Part shown: positions 24,050-31,511 of the stretch, one piece after another
How positions within the stretch are numbered: the first letter of the stretch is position 1
Layout: every line of letters starts with the position of its first letter
DNA from: Pelagovum pacificum
GTDB taxonomy: Bacteria > Pseudomonadota > Alphaproteobacteria > Rhodobacterales > Rhodobacteraceae
Length of the DNA: 41,363 nt
Direction of reading: 5' to 3'
NCBI RefSeq assembly: GCF_016134045.1
Contig: NZ_CP065916.1
Span: 1-41,363 of the forward strand
Made by a program: the position numbers and the translations under genes
Notes under the pieces: generated by a model
Told to the model about the DNA's origin: nothing
Databases searched by the model: none
Seen by the model: only the letters and a program-made list of their open reading frames with translations

Positions 24050-24639
24050 ATGTCGTGGGCGCCGGCGCGATCGGGGACTGGGCCGGGCGGGACGGCACGG
24101 TGGCGGGCTGGACCGGCACGGGCTGGAGCTTCCACACCCCCCGCCCCGGCTGGCGGGCCTGGGACAAGGCGGCGGGCGCGCTCGTCATCTGGACCGGCAG
24201 CGCCTGGATCGCGGCGGGCAGTACGGCCGAGACGCTCGGCATCAACGCCACGGCGGACGCGTCCAACCGGCTTGCCGTCGCCGCCCCGGCGAGCCTGTTC
24301 AGCCACGAGGGCGCCGGTCACCGGGTGACGGTGAACAAGGCGGGGCCGGCCGAGACGGCGAGCCTCCTGTTCCAGTCGGACTGGTCGGGCCGGGCGGAAC
24401 TGGGCCTCGCCGGGGAGGACGCCTTCTCGGTCAAGGTCTCGCCCGACGGGGCGGGCTGGCTCACGGCGCTGCGGATCGACCCTGTTACGGGCGCACTCCG
24501 CCCCGTGGTCCACGATCCGGGCGCCCTGCCCTCCGCCGTGGCGGCGGGTGCGGGGGCGCTGATCCATGTTACCGGCAGCGGCCCCGCCTGGAGCGACGGG
24601 ACCGACTGGCGCCGGGTCTCGGACGACAGCGTGCTCTGA
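24050..24639 (+). pseudogene. 5'-truncated DUF2793 gene
   Basis: Keeps codons 57-252 of the DUF2793 gene, including GDWAGRDGTVAGWTGTGWSF and the terminal RRVSDDSVL, but has lost the signature N terminus. The frame extends only ten codons upstream into insert DNA before a stop, with no ATG, so normal expression is unlikely; an internal GTG near 24055 could in principle start a 194-residue piece. The reading frame is still open, which points to a recent event. Confidence 0.88.
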
Positions 24640-24967
24640 GCCTACTCGGCGGCGAGCGCCGGCGTGTCCGCCACCGGCTGCCGGTCGGGCAGCAGCACCG
24701 AGATCCGGTAGCCCTGCACCGGCGCCTGCTCCATCGTCAGCCGCGCGCCGAGCACCCGCGCCAGCGTGTCGATCAGCGCCATGTGCAGCGTCACGGGGGT
24801 CGAGCTTTCGGCCACCGTGCCGGTGGTCCCCGCCGTGCTGCGCAGGCCGGGAAAGAAATGGACCTGTTCGGCCGGCACATCCTCGAGCCGCAGCTCGCCG
24901 CCGGGCACGCTGAGGTCCACCCCCACCCCGTCGGGCCGGTCGGAGAGTGACAGCCGCACGTCGCCGC
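24050..24967. repeat. 918-bp direct repeat, right copy
   Basis: Right-hand partner of 21116-22033, identical except for about seven substitutions. It begins at codon 57 of the DUF2793 reading frame and ends inside the kinase gene, where the right copy continues into the intact kinase. Confidence 0.97.
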
Positions 24968-25799
24968 CACGGGGCGCGCGCAGCACGCCGACATGCAGCA
25001 TCGCGCCGAGCAGCGACCGGGTCGCGCCGGGCAGGTTGCCGATCGGCATCTCGCGCGGGCCGGCGAAGGTCAGGGTCAGCCGCCGGCGGTCGGCATGGAG
25101 ATGTTCGAGCGAGATCGCCTGCTGCGCCAGCCCTGCGATGTCGAAGCGCTCGCTCTCGCCCGCCATGCCGGCGGCGGCCTCGTTGTCGGAGAAGTCGAGT
25201 ACTGATTGCAGGGTCTGCAGCAGATCGTGCCCCGAGGCGCCGATCCGGGCGGCGTACTTCTGGTAGGCGCTGTTGCCGAGCGGGCCGCAAGCCTCGGACT
25301 TCATCAGCTCGGCGAAGCCGACGATGTGGGTCAGCGGCGTGCGGAAGTCGTGGCGCATTCCCGACAGCAGTCGAAAGCGTGCCGCGCGGTCGTCCTCGAT
25401 CCGGGCGCACTGGTATTCCGCCGCGGTCAGCGTCGCGTCGAGCCGGGTGATACATTCCTGGACGCTCGCCATCAGCACGCCCGCCCCGTCGGTGTAGCGG
25501 GTCGGCAGCCGTGGCACGGTCCGGTCGGCGAGGTAGCCCGCCGCCGCGCGCGAGGCCGCGTGCACCGGCTCCAGCAGCGCGTTCATCAGGAACATCGTCG
25601 CCCCGGTGCCCGCCAGCGTCGCCGCCAGCATCGCGATCAGCACGTCGAGATGGTCCCCGAGGGACGTGCCGTCGGCAATCAGCGCATAGCCCACCGCGCC
25701 GAACATCGGCACGTGGACCCCGACGAAACTGACCAGAAGAATCTTCCCGCGGTAGCTGCGCGGCCAGCCCAGCCGCGATATCGCATCATACACCCGCAT
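24642..25799 (-). CDS. Membrane sensor histidine kinase with degenerate ATPase domain
   Basis: Encodes 385 residues from the ATG at 25799, with GGGAGG upstream. Two membrane helices (about 19-42 and 52-75) flank a short loop, then a linker leads to the H-box MRHDFRTPLTHIVGFAELMK near 149-168, a normal HisKA motif. The ATPase domain that follows lacks the N-box asparagine (LLGAMLHVGVLRAPRGGDV where NLLxNAxKxTPxGG is expected) and lacks DxGxG (SVPGGEL instead), so autophosphorylation looks doubtful. It may be a phosphatase, phosphotransfer or pseudokinase partner. A CtrA-like box lies 68 bases upstream. No response regulator gene is nearby. Its C-terminal third is duplicated at 21708-22033. Confidence 0.82.
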   Translation of the reverse strand: MRVYDAISRLGWPRSYRGKILLVSFVGVHVPMFGAVGYALIADGTSLGDHLDVLIAMLAATLAGTGATMFLMNALLEPVHAASRAAAGYLADRTVPRLPTRYTDGAGVLMASVQECITRLDATLTAAEYQCARIEDDRAARFRLLSGMRHDFRTPLTHIVGFAELMKSEACGPLGNSAYQKYAARIGASGHDLLQTLQSVLDFSDNEAAAGMAGESERFDIAGLAQQAISLEHLHADRRRLTLTFAGPREMPIGNLPGATRSLLGAMLHVGVLRAPRGGDVRLSLSDRPDGVGVDLSVPGGELRLEDVPAEQVHFFPGLRSTAGTTGTVAESSTPVTLHMALIDTLARVLGARLTMEQAPVQGYRISVLLPDRQPVADTPALAAE

Positions 25800-25866
25800 G
25801 GATAACCTCCCACTGAACCATTCAACTAATGGGTGTATCTCACTCCAAAGCCGCGGGCGTGCGGCA

Positions 25867-25881
25867 TTAACCCGGCGTTAA
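25867..25881. promoter_or_regulatory. CtrA-type box TTAA-N7-TTAA
   Basis: TTAACCCGGCGTTAA matches the alphaproteobacterial CtrA consensus TTAA-N7-TTAA exactly. It lies 68 bases upstream of the kinase ATG, in the gap between that gene and the 3' end of repA. CtrA is the cell-cycle and motility master regulator in this group. Short AT motifs are rare in such GC-rich DNA, but one match can still be chance. Confidence 0.5.
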
Positions 25882-25952
25882 TGTGACAGGAGCTTCTCTT
25901 CCGCGACCGATCAGGGCGCGGAGGCGGCGACTGTCGCGCAACGGGAAAAGGG

Positions 25953-26954
25953 TCAGGCGTGCTTCCGCACCCAGCCGAGGAAAGCCTTGTCGGGGGCCGT
26001 CAGGCGTGGCCGACCCGAGCTTTCCCACAAGGTGCGCCATTCGGCGGCGAGCGCATGGACATCCGCGCCAGGCACCAGCAGGCGGGCGGCATCGAGCGCC
26101 TCGGGCGCAAGGTATGGGCCCGACGGCGTGGCCCGCGGACGGCGGAGACGGACCGCGAGGATGTCGCCCGGCTCCTCGGCCAGCGCGTAGTCCGGCAGGT
26201 GGTCGGCCTCGATCATCTTCCGCAGCGCCGCGCGGAACACCCGCACCGGCGCCCCCGAGCCCGACTTCTTGTGCAGCGTCGCCACCGACACCCGCCATTC
26301 CGGCTGGCGGCCGCAATGTTTGCGGGCGAGCTCGTAGATCCGCCGCTCGAGCGGTTTGCGCAGCCGGAAATAGTCGCGGCTCAGCGTCAGCACCGACTTC
26401 GCCAGCACCGCGCGGAACAGCCATTCGCTGAGCGTGACGGTGACCGACACCATCCGCCCGCCCCGGCTCTTGCGCACGATCTCCCAGCTTTCGATCAGGC
26501 CGAAGCCGCGGGTCGTCTCCTCTCCGGCGGTGGCGAGGTTGGTGGTGATGCGGGTGCCGGCGAGCCGCTCGAACGCCTCGCGCAGGCGGGCATAGGCATC
26601 GCCCGAGGTGTCGCGGTTGGTGGCGACCAGCAGGTCGTGCGCCTTCACCTTCAGCGTGCGGCTGACCTCGCGGCCGGCGTTCACCGCCGCCATCAGCTGG
26701 CTGATGCAGTAGATCAGCACGTCCTTGTCGTGGATCGTCGCGCGGCCCTTCACGCTCGGCGTGACCTCGATCGTGGTGCCGTTGTGGGCGTAGGACAGGA
26801 TGCGCCGGTCGGGCCGCGTGGAGAGCGAGAAGATCGGGTGCTCCATGCTCCCGAGGTCGTCCTTGGGGCTGGCATCGAAGATGTCGCAGACGAAGAAGTC
26901 GTCCGTCGGATGCCGGACGGGCCCGAGGCCCCCCTGCCCTCTGCTGATGCTCAT
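25953..26954 (-). CDS. repA: Plasmid replication initiator RepA (RPA family)
   Basis: Encodes 333 residues from the ATG at 26954 (MSISRGQGGL); the frame stays open 74 codons further up through the iteron DNA, but that part is not protein-like. Recognisable features are the N-terminal DDFFVCDIFDASPKDDLGSM followed by EHPIFSLSTRPDRR, the central LIYCISQLMAAVN, and the winged-helix-like LSRDYFRLRKPLERRIYELA. This is the RepA class used by many Rhodobacteraceae plasmids and chromids, typically next to parAB as here. It would bind the repeats just upstream and recruit host DnaA and helicase. It is transcribed away from parA, with the putative origin between them. Confidence 0.9.
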   Translation of the reverse strand: MSISRGQGGLGPVRHPTDDFFVCDIFDASPKDDLGSMEHPIFSLSTRPDRRILSYAHNGTTIEVTPSVKGRATIHDKDVLIYCISQLMAAVNAGREVSRTLKVKAHDLLVATNRDTSGDAYARLREAFERLAGTRITTNLATAGEETTRGFGLIESWEIVRKSRGGRMVSVTVTLSEWLFRAVLAKSVLTLSRDYFRLRKPLERRIYELARKHCGRQPEWRVSVATLHKKSGSGAPVRVFRAALRKMIEADHLPDYALAEEPGDILAVRLRRPRATPSGPYLAPEALDAARLLVPGADVHALAAEWRTLWESSGRPRLTAPDKAFLGWVRKHA

Positions 26955-27010
26955 CGCTCTCGCCCGCTTGCCTGCTCGTCCCCGTTTTCGGGGTTTCAGT
27001 GACACTAGGG

Positions 27011-27019
27011 TTATCCACA
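27011..27019 (+). promoter_or_regulatory. DnaA box TTATCCACA
   Basis: A perfect consensus DnaA box 57 bases upstream of the repA start, next to the iterons. In iteron plasmids a DnaA box beside the Rep-binding repeats is standard for origin melting. Confidence 0.75.
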
Positions 27020-27045
27020 GGCCGAGGTCCAGTGCGGACTCATGG

Positions 27046-27102
27046 ATCGGAGTCGCCCGGCTCGTGGCATCGGAGTCGCCTTTTCGGGGGTTCGGAGTCG
27101 CA
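27046..27102 (+). repeat. Three iterons (ATCGGAGTCGCC-like), candidate oriV
   Basis: ATCGGAGTCGCC occurs at 27046-27057 and 27069-27080, and a variant TTCGGAGTCGCA at 27091-27102. The start-to-start spacing is 23 and 22 bases, about two helical turns, so the copies lie on one face of the DNA. They sit between repA and parA beside a perfect DnaA box, with an AT-rich stretch (about 27158-27180) on the other side. This is the expected layout of an iteron-controlled origin bound by RepA. Confidence 0.75.
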
Positions 27103-27368
27103 CGCCCTTCGCCAGCGCCTTGAAGAGAAGGCGAAAACCGATCCTCGCGGGGCGCGTAACATACAACTAACAACAAAATAACCGACGAAGACTGGCCAGA
27201 CGGCCCCGGGATGCCCCAATATCGGGGGGATCACGTGCGGCAAGCTACCGAATCTGGCTGAGAAAAGTGCCCGTGTGACGGTTTTCCTTCCATGTCAGAC
27301 GTTTTCGGGTATCCTGACCGAAACGGCGAACATCGAAGAATGCCGACACGATCGAAGGGGCCTGAGCA

Positions 27369-28745
27369 GTGACAGACCTACCTCCCTATTTCCGGGTCGA
27401 TCCCGACCAGGCGGCCGCCGCGCTCGGCCGGCCCGCGACCACCGACGGGTTCGAGAGCATCGCGCGGGCCTGCGCGGCGGGCCGGTCCGACCTCGCCAGC
27501 CGGGGCCTCGAGGAGGACGGCGCGCGCAAGCTGCGACTGTTTTCGACCTGGGAGATCTGCCGCTACCTGATCCCCGTCGCGCAGGGGCATTTCCGCCGCG
27601 TGCTGAAGCAGAACCCCGAGCTGCCCCAAGGCCGGTCCGAGACGGAGGGCGGCGCGAAATGGTTCACCCTCGACGAGGTTCTGCGCCTGCGCGCCCATTT
27701 CGGCGCGGAAGGATCGAAGGCGAAGAACTACCTGCCCTACCGCCCGAAGAACCAGCCGGCCAAGATGGTGGCGGTGGCGAACTTCAAGGGCGGGGTCGGC
27801 AAGACCTCGACCGCGGCGCATCTGGCGATGTCGGCAGCGCTCGACGGCTACCGGGTGCTGGTGGTCGACCTCGACAGCCAGGGGTCGATGACCTCGATCT
27901 TCGGTGGCAAGGTCGCCGACGAATGGCAGACGGTCTTCCCGCTGATCGCCCGCCACTACGGCAGCCACCTGCGCGAGGAGAACCGCCGCCGCGTCGATCG
28001 CGGTGAGGCGCCCCAGCCGCTCGACGAGACGCTGACCGAGGCGATGGAAGTCTCGACCGCCGACCTCGTCCAGAAGACCCACTGGCCCAACATCGACCTG
28101 ATCGGGGCGCAGCTGAACCTCTACTGGGCGGAGTTCCAGATCCCCGTCTGGCGGATGGCCGCGCGGGGCTGGAAGCTGTGGGACGCGCTCACCGACCGGC
28201 TGGAGGCGGACGGCGTGCTCGACGATTACGACATCGTCTTCCTCGATACGCCCCCCGCGCTCGGCTACCTGACGATCAACGGGCTGGCGGCGGCGGACAT
28301 CCTGCTGGTGCCGCTCGGCGCGAGCTTCCTGGAGTTCGACTCGACGGGCCGCTTCTTCGACATGCTTCACGCAACGTTCGGCTCGATCGAGGAGGGCGAG
28401 AACATGGCCGCCCGCGCGCTCGGCCGCGAGGGGCTGGCCTTCGAGTGGGACGCGGTGCGCGCCGTCATCACCCGCTACGACGGCACCCAGCAGTCCGAGC
28501 TCGCCTCGCTGATGCAGGCCTACCTCGGCCAGACCCTGTCGCCCCAGCGGCAGGATTTCACCGCCCTGATCGGCCAGGCCGGCGAGCAGGTGCAGGGCAT
28601 CTACGAGGCCGACTACCGCGACTTCAACCGCGAGACCTACGCCCGTGGCCGCGAGACGTTCGATGCGACCTACGCCGCCTTCAAGGCGCTGCTGGTCGGT
28701 GCGTGGCGGCGGGACGAGACCGCGGCACTCGAGGCGGCGGAATGA
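27369..28745 (+). CDS. parA: Plasmid partition ATPase ParA with N-terminal DNA-binding domain
   Basis: Encodes 458 residues from a GTG at 27369 with GAAGGGG upstream. The N-terminal 135 residues include a MerR-like helix-turn-helix region (LFSTWEICRYLIPVAQGHFR, then KWFTLDEVLRLRAHF), as in large plasmid ParAs that also repress their own operon. The deviant Walker A motif is NFKGGVGKTSTAAH near 138-151; Walker A' is VVDLDSQGSM near 166-175; and Walker B is VFLDTPPALGYLT near 293. It moves ParB-bound plasmid copies along the nucleoid. parB follows after 64 bases. The order repA (divergent)-parA-parB is the typical arrangement of Rhodobacteraceae RepA-type replicons. Confidence 0.95.
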   Translation: MTDLPPYFRVDPDQAAAALGRPATTDGFESIARACAAGRSDLASRGLEEDGARKLRLFSTWEICRYLIPVAQGHFRRVLKQNPELPQGRSETEGGAKWFTLDEVLRLRAHFGAEGSKAKNYLPYRPKNQPAKMVAVANFKGGVGKTSTAAHLAMSAALDGYRVLVVDLDSQGSMTSIFGGKVADEWQTVFPLIARHYGSHLREENRRRVDRGEAPQPLDETLTEAMEVSTADLVQKTHWPNIDLIGAQLNLYWAEFQIPVWRMAARGWKLWDALTDRLEADGVLDDYDIVFLDTPPALGYLTINGLAAADILLVPLGASFLEFDSTGRFFDMLHATFGSIEEGENMAARALGREGLAFEWDAVRAVITRYDGTQQSELASLMQAYLGQTLSPQRQDFTALIGQAGEQVQGIYEADYRDFNRETYARGRETFDATYAAFKALLVGAWRRDETAALEAAE

Positions 28746-28809
28746 CCGTGCGGTGGTGCAGGGAGTTCGCAAGGCTTCCGGGTGATCCTCGCGCAAAAGG
28801 AGACATCTG

Positions 28810-29814
28810 ATGGCCAAGCGCAAACGCCTGACCCCCGCGCGGAGCGATTACCTCGAAACGCCGTCCCGGGCCGGGTTGGAGACGAAATCCATGCCCTTCG
28901 CGGCGCCCCCTGCCCCGATCGCCGCGGTCGCGTCGGACGCCTCGGCCTCGGCCGCGCTGTCGGAACTGACCGAGAGCATGGCGCAGGCCCGCGCCGAGGG
29001 CCGCATGGTCGTCGCCCTGCCGCTGACCGCGATCGAGGAGCATTACCTCGTCCGCGACCGTCTCTCGGCGGATCCGGAGGAGATGTCGGCGCTGGTCGAG
29101 AGTATCCGCGCCCGCGGCCAGCAGACCCCGATCGAGGTCACCGAGCTTGAGGCGGGGCGCTACGGCCTGATCTCCGGCTGGCGGCGTCTGAGGGCCTTGA
29201 GCGCCCTGCAGGAGGAAACCGGCAGATTCGACACTGTCCTGGCCTTCCTGCGTCGTCCCGAGGATGCGTCGGACGCCTACCTCGCGATGGTCGAGGAGAA
29301 CGAGATCCGGGTCGGGCTGTCCTACTACGAACGCGCCCGCATCGCCGACAAGGCGGTCGCCCAGGGGGTGTTCGAGGATCACAAGAAGGCGCTTCTGTCG
29401 CTGTTCCGCTCCGCCTCCCGTGCGAAACGATCGAAGATCCGTGGCTACCTGCCGGTGGTCTCCGCGCTCGACGGGGTGCTGCGCTTTCCGCAGGCGCTCG
29501 GCGAGCGGATCGGCGTGCGGCTCGGCAAGGCGCTCGAGGCGGATCCCTCTCTTGCGGCCCGGCTGCAGAAGGCCCTGACCGAGGGAGCGCCGGGAGATGC
29601 GGAACAGGAACAGAGCCTAATCCTTGCCGCGCTCGCCCCGCCCAGGGCGGAGGCCGTGCCGGAGCCGAAGATCGCGGCCGGACAGGTCTGCACCCTGACG
29701 AAGGATGTGCGAATGCGGGTCGGGCCGGACGGCGGCGTGACACTCTACGGGCCGGGGGTCAACGATCACTTCCGGACGAAGCTGCTGAAGGCATTCGGGT
29801 CAAGCGGGGCCTGA
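28810..29814 (+). CDS. parB: Plasmid partition protein ParB
   Basis: Encodes 334 residues from the ATG at 28810, with AAGGAG upstream. The ParB/Spo0J N-terminal domain is clear: VALPLTAIEEHYLVRDRLSA, SIRARGQQTPIEV, and the CTP-binding-type box LISGWRRLRAL near 119-129, followed by VEENEIRVGLSYYERARIAD. A helix-turn-helix region follows (SLFRSASRAKRSKIRGYLPV). The C-terminal part is plasmid-type and variable. It binds a centromere site and stimulates ParA. A perfect 24-bp palindrome sits 11 bases after its stop codon and is a candidate binding site. Confidence 0.94.
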   Translation: MAKRKRLTPARSDYLETPSRAGLETKSMPFAAPPAPIAAVASDASASAALSELTESMAQARAEGRMVVALPLTAIEEHYLVRDRLSADPEEMSALVESIRARGQQTPIEVTELEAGRYGLISGWRRLRALSALQEETGRFDTVLAFLRRPEDASDAYLAMVEENEIRVGLSYYERARIADKAVAQGVFEDHKKALLSLFRSASRAKRSKIRGYLPVVSALDGVLRFPQALGERIGVRLGKALEADPSLAARLQKALTEGAPGDAEQEQSLILAALAPPRAEAVPEPKIAAGQVCTLTKDVRMRVGPDGGVTLYGPGVNDHFRTKLLKAFGSSGA

Positions 29815-29825
29815 ACAGGGTCTGA

Positions 29826-29849
29826 AAATGTTTCGCGCGCGAAACATTT
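29826..29849. repeat. Perfect 24-bp palindrome after parB
   Basis: Core ATGTTTCGCGCGCGAAACAT flanked by AA/TT, fully self-complementary. The same core occurs at 30478-30497 and 30523-30542, a one-base variant at 2122-2141, and a decayed one near 15914. It resembles the chromosomal parS pattern TGTTTC...GAAACA but with a six-base GCGCGC centre instead of four. Confidence 0.7.
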
Positions 29850-30288
29850 GCGGCTGTCGTTGTTCCCCCTCCCTACCACCCTTCATCCTGAGCCGAGTCG
29901 GTTTCGGAATGGTTGCGGGGGCGGGAGGAAGTCCGGACGATTGTCCGGGTCGGTCGGGGTGTTCTGTTTGTCAGGTCTTTTGATCGTCGGGGCTGCCAGG
30001 TCGTTGAGGCAATCTGTCGACTGTGCCTCCATCAACGTCTGAGGCGCCTGTCCACACGGGTCTTGCCGGCTCTTGGTGTCGGCGATCTCTCGGATGTGTC
30101 TCTATGCCTGTGGATCGTCGCACCTTGTCTCTGAGCGTGCCACGGGAGGTCAGGGGGCGAGACTGCGCGGTATCCGTGTTTTCCGATGCATCGCCCGCGC
30201 GCCCCGTATCTTGTGAGTGCAAAGCCGGCTGAGGCCCCATGGTCGATGTGCAAAACGGCCAGCGGCGTGCCTGTCATCGGCTGTCGCA

Positions 30289-30361
30289 GGGGGCTGTCTG
30301 CCCCCTCTGGGCCTCTCGGCCCATTCACCCCCGAGAGATATTTGAAGCCCAAAGAAGGCCG
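30289..30361 (+). repeat. Composite intergenic hairpin repeat, copy B
   Basis: The same 17-base hairpin as copy A, GGGGGCTGTCTGCCCCC (30289-30305), then GGGCCTCTCGGCCC, then CCCCCGAGAGATATTTG and an AAAGAAGGC stretch, in the same order and spacing as at 2026-2096. It is followed some 115 bases later by the two ATGTTTCGCGCGCGAAACAT palindromes, so the association of hairpin and palindrome repeats too. Confidence 0.75.
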
Positions 30362-30475
30362 GGCGTGGCGCGTTAAGGTTAATGCGGTGCGCGCGTGCTG
30401 GCGGAGGCGGCCGCCGGGGTTTTCACGGCCCCGTCGCCGGGGGATGGGAGGCGACCGGGCCCCCGCCGGTCCGCC

Positions 30476-30542
30476 AAATGTTTCGCGCGCGAAACATTTG
30501 AGCCATAAGCGCCCGGCGCGAAATGTTTCGCGCGCGAAACAT
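30476..30542. repeat. Two palindromes just upstream of the GT2 gene
   Basis: 30476-30499 is a perfect 24-bp palindrome identical to the one after parB. 30521-30542 carries the perfect 20-bp core again, AT-extended on one side only. Start-to-start spacing of the cores is 45 bases, and the second ends 12 bases before the GT2 ATG, where it overlaps the zone expected for a ribosome-binding site. The placement could mean operator, attenuator or partition-site function. Confidence 0.7.
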
Positions 30543-30554
30543 CCGGACCTGCCC

Positions 30555-31511
30555 ATGACCCGTCTCGCCGCCATCGTGGTGACCTACAACCGGCTCGACC
30601 AGCTGACGCGCACCGTGGAGCGGCTGCTCGCCGCCCCCGAGGCGCATCTCGCCCGGCTGCTCGTAGTGGACAATGCCTCGACCGACGGGACTGCCGCCTG
30701 GCTGGCGGCGCAGGCGGATCCGCGGCTCGAGGTGCTGAGGCTCGAGGTCAACGGCGGCGGCGCCGGTGGTTTCGAGGCCGGGATGCGTCACCTGCGCGAC
30801 GGCATGGACCCCGACTGGTACCTGCTGATGGACGATGACGGCCGCCCTGCCCCTGGCGCACTCGCGGCGTTCCATGGCAACGACCGGTCGTCGAGAGAGG
30901 GCTGGGCCGCCGCGGTCACCTACCCCTCCGGCGCCATCTGCGAGATGAACCGCCCCTGGGTGAACCCGTTCTGGCACGGTCGCGCGTTCCTGACCGCGCT
31001 GACGAAGGGGCGGGCGGGCTATCACCTGTCCGATGCCGCCTACGAAGCCGACACCCCGACGCCGATCGACGGGACCTCCTTCGTCGGGCTGTTCCTGTCC
31101 CGGGACGCGGTGGAGAAGGCCGGCCTGCCGGATCCGCGGTTGTTCCTCTACGGGGACGACGTGCTCTATACCCTGTCGCTCACCGCGCTCGGCGGGCGGA
31201 TCGCCTTCGACCCGGCCCTGCGGTTCGAGCATGACACCCTGCCCTTCTCGCCGGGGACGGAACCGCTGCGGCCACTCTGGAAGGTCTATTACTACCAGCG
31301 CAACCTGCTGCTGGCCTATCGCAAGGCGGCGGGGCCGCTGTTCTTCCGGCCGCTCCTGCTGATGGTGCTGCCGCGCTGGCGCCGGGCGGCCGCGCTCTAC
31401 GGTGCGGATGCGGAGGCCTATGCCCGTGTTTCGGCGCGGGCGGTGCGCGACGGGCTCGCCCGGCGGCGCGACCTGACCCATGCCGAGGTGATGGCCCTCG
31501 CCGAGGGTTAG
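30555..31511 (+). CDS. Glycosyltransferase family 2, rhamnosyl/galactofuranosyl-transferase type
   Basis: Encodes 318 residues from the ATG at 30555. GT-A motifs are AIVVTYNRLDQLTRTVERLL at the N terminus, LLVVDNASTDGTAAW near 35-49, NGGGAGGFEAGM near 66-77, and a triple acidic metal site MDDDGRP (93-95). The NGGGAGGF...MDDD combination is what I associate with GlfT-like galactofuranosyltransferases and related rhamnosyltransferases. UDP-galactopyranose mutase, which makes the UDP-Galf donor, is encoded at 37541 in the same region, supporting a Galf-transfer role (inference). The C terminus has a hydrophobic/basic stretch likely to touch the membrane. Two palindromes precede the start; its stop overlaps the convergent kpsM stop by four bases. 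Confidence 0.85.
   Translation: MTRLAAIVVTYNRLDQLTRTVERLLAAPEAHLARLLVVDNASTDGTAAWLAAQADPRLEVLRLEVNGGGAGGFEAGMRHLRDGMDPDWYLLMDDDGRPAPGALAAFHGNDRSSREGWAAAVTYPSGAICEMNRPWVNPFWHGRAFLTALTKGRAGYHLSDAAYEADTPTPIDGTSFVGLFLSRDAVEKAGLPDPRLFLYGDDVLYTLSLTALGGRIAFDPALRFEHDTLPFSPGTEPLRPLWKVYYYQRNLLLAYRKAAGPLFFRPLLLMVLPRWRRAAALYGADAEAYARVSARAVRDGLARRRDLTHAEVMALAEG

Larger units (their letters stand above)
26955..27368. other. Putative replication origin region
   Basis: This 414-base non-coding gap between divergent repA and parA contains the DnaA box, three iterons and an AT-rich tract near 27158-27180, unusual in this GC-rich DNA and a natural unwinding site. The right part (27190-27368) shows no further repeats I can defend; it must contain the parA promoter. 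Confidence 0.65.
29815..30554. other. 740-base non-coding, palindrome-rich region
   Basis: Lies between parB and the GT2 gene. It contains a perfect palindrome at 29826-29849, a copy of the composite hairpin repeat at 30289-30361, and two more palindromes at 30476-30499 and 30521-30542. The middle (29860-30280) has only short frames with no protein character; an RNA gene cannot be excluded but nothing supports one. The density of symmetric sites next to parB makes it a candidate partition or regulatory region. Confidence 0.6.

Noticed and set aside
26955..27176. A 74-codon N-terminal extension of RepA up to a TTG at 27176.
   Set aside because: It crosses the iterons and DnaA box, is not protein-like, and lacks a ribosome-binding site; the ATG at 26954 fits the family start.
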